From NCBI GenBank assembly GCA_903907885.1, contig CAIVPY010000414.1, forward strand, positions 1 through 13,492: DNA of 13,492 nt, in the 5' to 3' direction. Numbering within the stretch: position 1 is the stretch's first letter; every line of letters begins with the position of its first letter. Made by a program: the position numbers and the translations under genes. The notes below the pieces were generated by a model. It did no database searches, had not been told where the DNA came from, and saw only the letters and a list, made by a program, of their open reading frames with translations. This stretch comes from an uncultured Bacteroidota bacterium. Lineage in GTDB: Bacteria; Bacteroidota; Bacteroidia; UKL13-3. This document shows, in pieces, positions 12,488 to 13,492 of the stretch.

Positions 12488-13372
12488 ATGAAGCGATTTT
12501 TATACATATTATCTATTCTCACTTTCACCATATCTGCCTGCGAGAAGGAGATACAAGTGGATTTGCCTCCCATCACTCCTCAACTTGTGGTAGAGGCAAG
12601 TGTGAATACCTATTCACCTTGGCTTAATTATGTGTTCATCTCTAATACCATTGATTATTTTAAACCGGATTTAAGTTTTAATGGAATGAAGGGAGCAACC
12701 GTTTATATAACACCTGGTCAGATAATAAACAAGGATACCATTTTTGATAAAGCCAATAGATACACCTTTGCCGATATTGGCAATCTGAGTGTTATTCCAG
12801 GTTTTGATAGTATTACCCGTGGCATTAGCGGGGTATATATGAACCCATTGTTTAAAGCTACAGCTAACACAAGTTATTTGTTAGAAATTATTTTACAAGA
12901 TGGACGAACCATTTCTGGAAGAACGCACGTTCCACCTATAATACCTATTGACAGTATGAAAGTGAGGTATGAGGCTGGCGGAAAAGGAGGTAAAAGAAAC
13001 GCTTTTTTTACCTTTTGGTTTAATGATGGCCCTGAACAAAATAATTATAGAATGGCGCTTCGCAAAGGTGTTGACTCTGTTTTATTAGGATGGGGAAGTG
13101 CCGATTCATACCGCACATTTGATGACGAATATATTAATAACAACACCCGTCCTTATGAGTTTCTGCGACCATTTACGGGTGGCGATACTTTAAATATTTA
13201 TTTTACACAAATAGGCCGAAAAGAATTTACTTTTTGGCAAAGTTTTGGGCAAGCTGTTAACAATGGAGGTCCTTTTGCAACGCCTGGTAATGTAAAATCA
13301 AATATCGAAGGGGTAATAGGATCGTTTACAGGCTATGCTGTAGATTTTAAACGCATTGTTTTTGAAGAGTAA
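12488..13372 (+). CDS. DUF4249 domain lipoprotein, partner of the TonB-dependent receptor
   Basis: A 294-residue lipoprotein: leader ending in TISAC (Cys18) followed by E-K-E-I, then the typical DUF4249 opening V-D-L-P-P-I-T-P-Q-L-V-V-E-A. The protein is beta-rich, with a later NAFFTFWFNDGPEQNNYRMAL segment and a closing NVKSNIEGVIGSFTGYAVDF (split from IVFEE) that is characteristic of the family. Its ATG directly follows the stop of the receptor gene with no gap, so translation is probably coupled. Proteins of this family are regularly encoded next to TonB-dependent receptors of this size and are thought to sit on the outer membrane as accessory lids or substrate-binding partners; that role is inferred from gene pairing. 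The length is slightly below the commonest members, but both ends are intact. No terminator hairpin is seen in the remaining 120 bases of the window, which hold no supported gene. Confidence 0.9.
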   Translation: MKRFLYILSILTFTISACEKEIQVDLPPITPQLVVEASVNTYSPWLNYVFISNTIDYFKPDLSFNGMKGATVYITPGQIINKDTIFDKANRYTFADIGNLSVIPGFDSITRGISGVYMNPLFKATANTSYLLEIILQDGRTISGRTHVPPIIPIDSMKVRYEAGGKGGKRNAFFTFWFNDGPEQNNYRMALRKGVDSVLLGWGSADSYRTFDDEYINNNTRPYEFLRPFTGGDTLNIYFTQIGRKEFTFWQSFGQAVNNGGPFATPGNVKSNIEGVIGSFTGYAVDFKRIVFEE

Positions 13373-13492
13373 GTGATTTAATAATGTGTTTTTTTATGAA
13401 GTTAAAACTCAGTATTCTTTACAAACCACTAAATGATTTTATCTTTTATAATTATCTTCTCAACATTATTTTTTTGACTAACAATTACTAAT

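Noticed and set aside
13373..13492. Short frame beginning at an ATG near 13384
   Set aside because: It is about 35 codons of AT-rich sequence with no signal or motif, so it is not supported as a gene.

Overview
The window looks like a chromosomal piece of a Bacteroidota bacterium, probably uncultured and in the wider Chitinophagales/Sphingobacteriales/Flavobacteriales range; I cannot place it more finely. Signs are the low G+C, the lack of Shine-Dalgarno sites, several promoters of the Bacteroidota form TTTG-N18-21-TAnnTTTG, a TonB-dependent receptor with an N-terminal carboxypeptidase-like domain followed by a DUF4249 lipoprotein, a DUF4920 lipoprotein, and many lipobox and Sec signal peptides.

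Layout. 1-583 (minus): a cysteine-rich secreted protein, followed by the first codons of a second probable secreted protein. The signal-peptide region of the cysteine-rich gene carries five copies of a 7-bp tandem repeat that put the natural ATG out of frame. With four copies the frame is restored and a good signal peptide appears, so this looks like a phase-variable (ON/OFF) gene, OFF in this sequence. 953-4826 (plus): rfbC (dTDP-4-keto-6-deoxyglucose 3,5-epimerase), two small exported proteins, and a two-gene surface O-acylation unit (MBOAT acyltransferase plus a membrane-anchored SGNH-like partner). 4827-5293: a gene-poor stretch with inverted repeats and an unusually G+C-rich core. 5294-6004: a short-chain dehydrogenase. 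6154-6791: a HicB-HicA toxin-antitoxin pair closed by a strong bidirectional terminator. 6955-8012 (minus): a lipoprotein and an unrecognised cytoplasmic protein, separated by a palindromic repeat element. 8013-8642: a repeat-rich spacer with an AT-rich direct repeat, an eleven-unit degenerate 21-bp array and a second 7-bp tandem repeat. 8643-9147: a RelB/RelE-type toxin-antitoxin pair. 9324-9964: a small acidic protein resembling anti-sigma factors, convergent with a DUF4920 lipoprotein. 10106-13372: the TonB-dependent receptor and DUF4249 lipoprotein, which should form one outer-membrane uptake complex.

Themes. The left third is about the cell surface (rhamnose precursor, glycan acylation, secreted proteins, possible phase variation). 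The middle is an accessory stretch with two toxin-antitoxin modules and several repeat families. The right end is outer-membrane nutrient uptake. The strongest candidate for something undescribed is the 7-bp repeat switch in the cysteine-rich secreted gene; the 21-bp array at 8099-8329 is the next most unusual structure.
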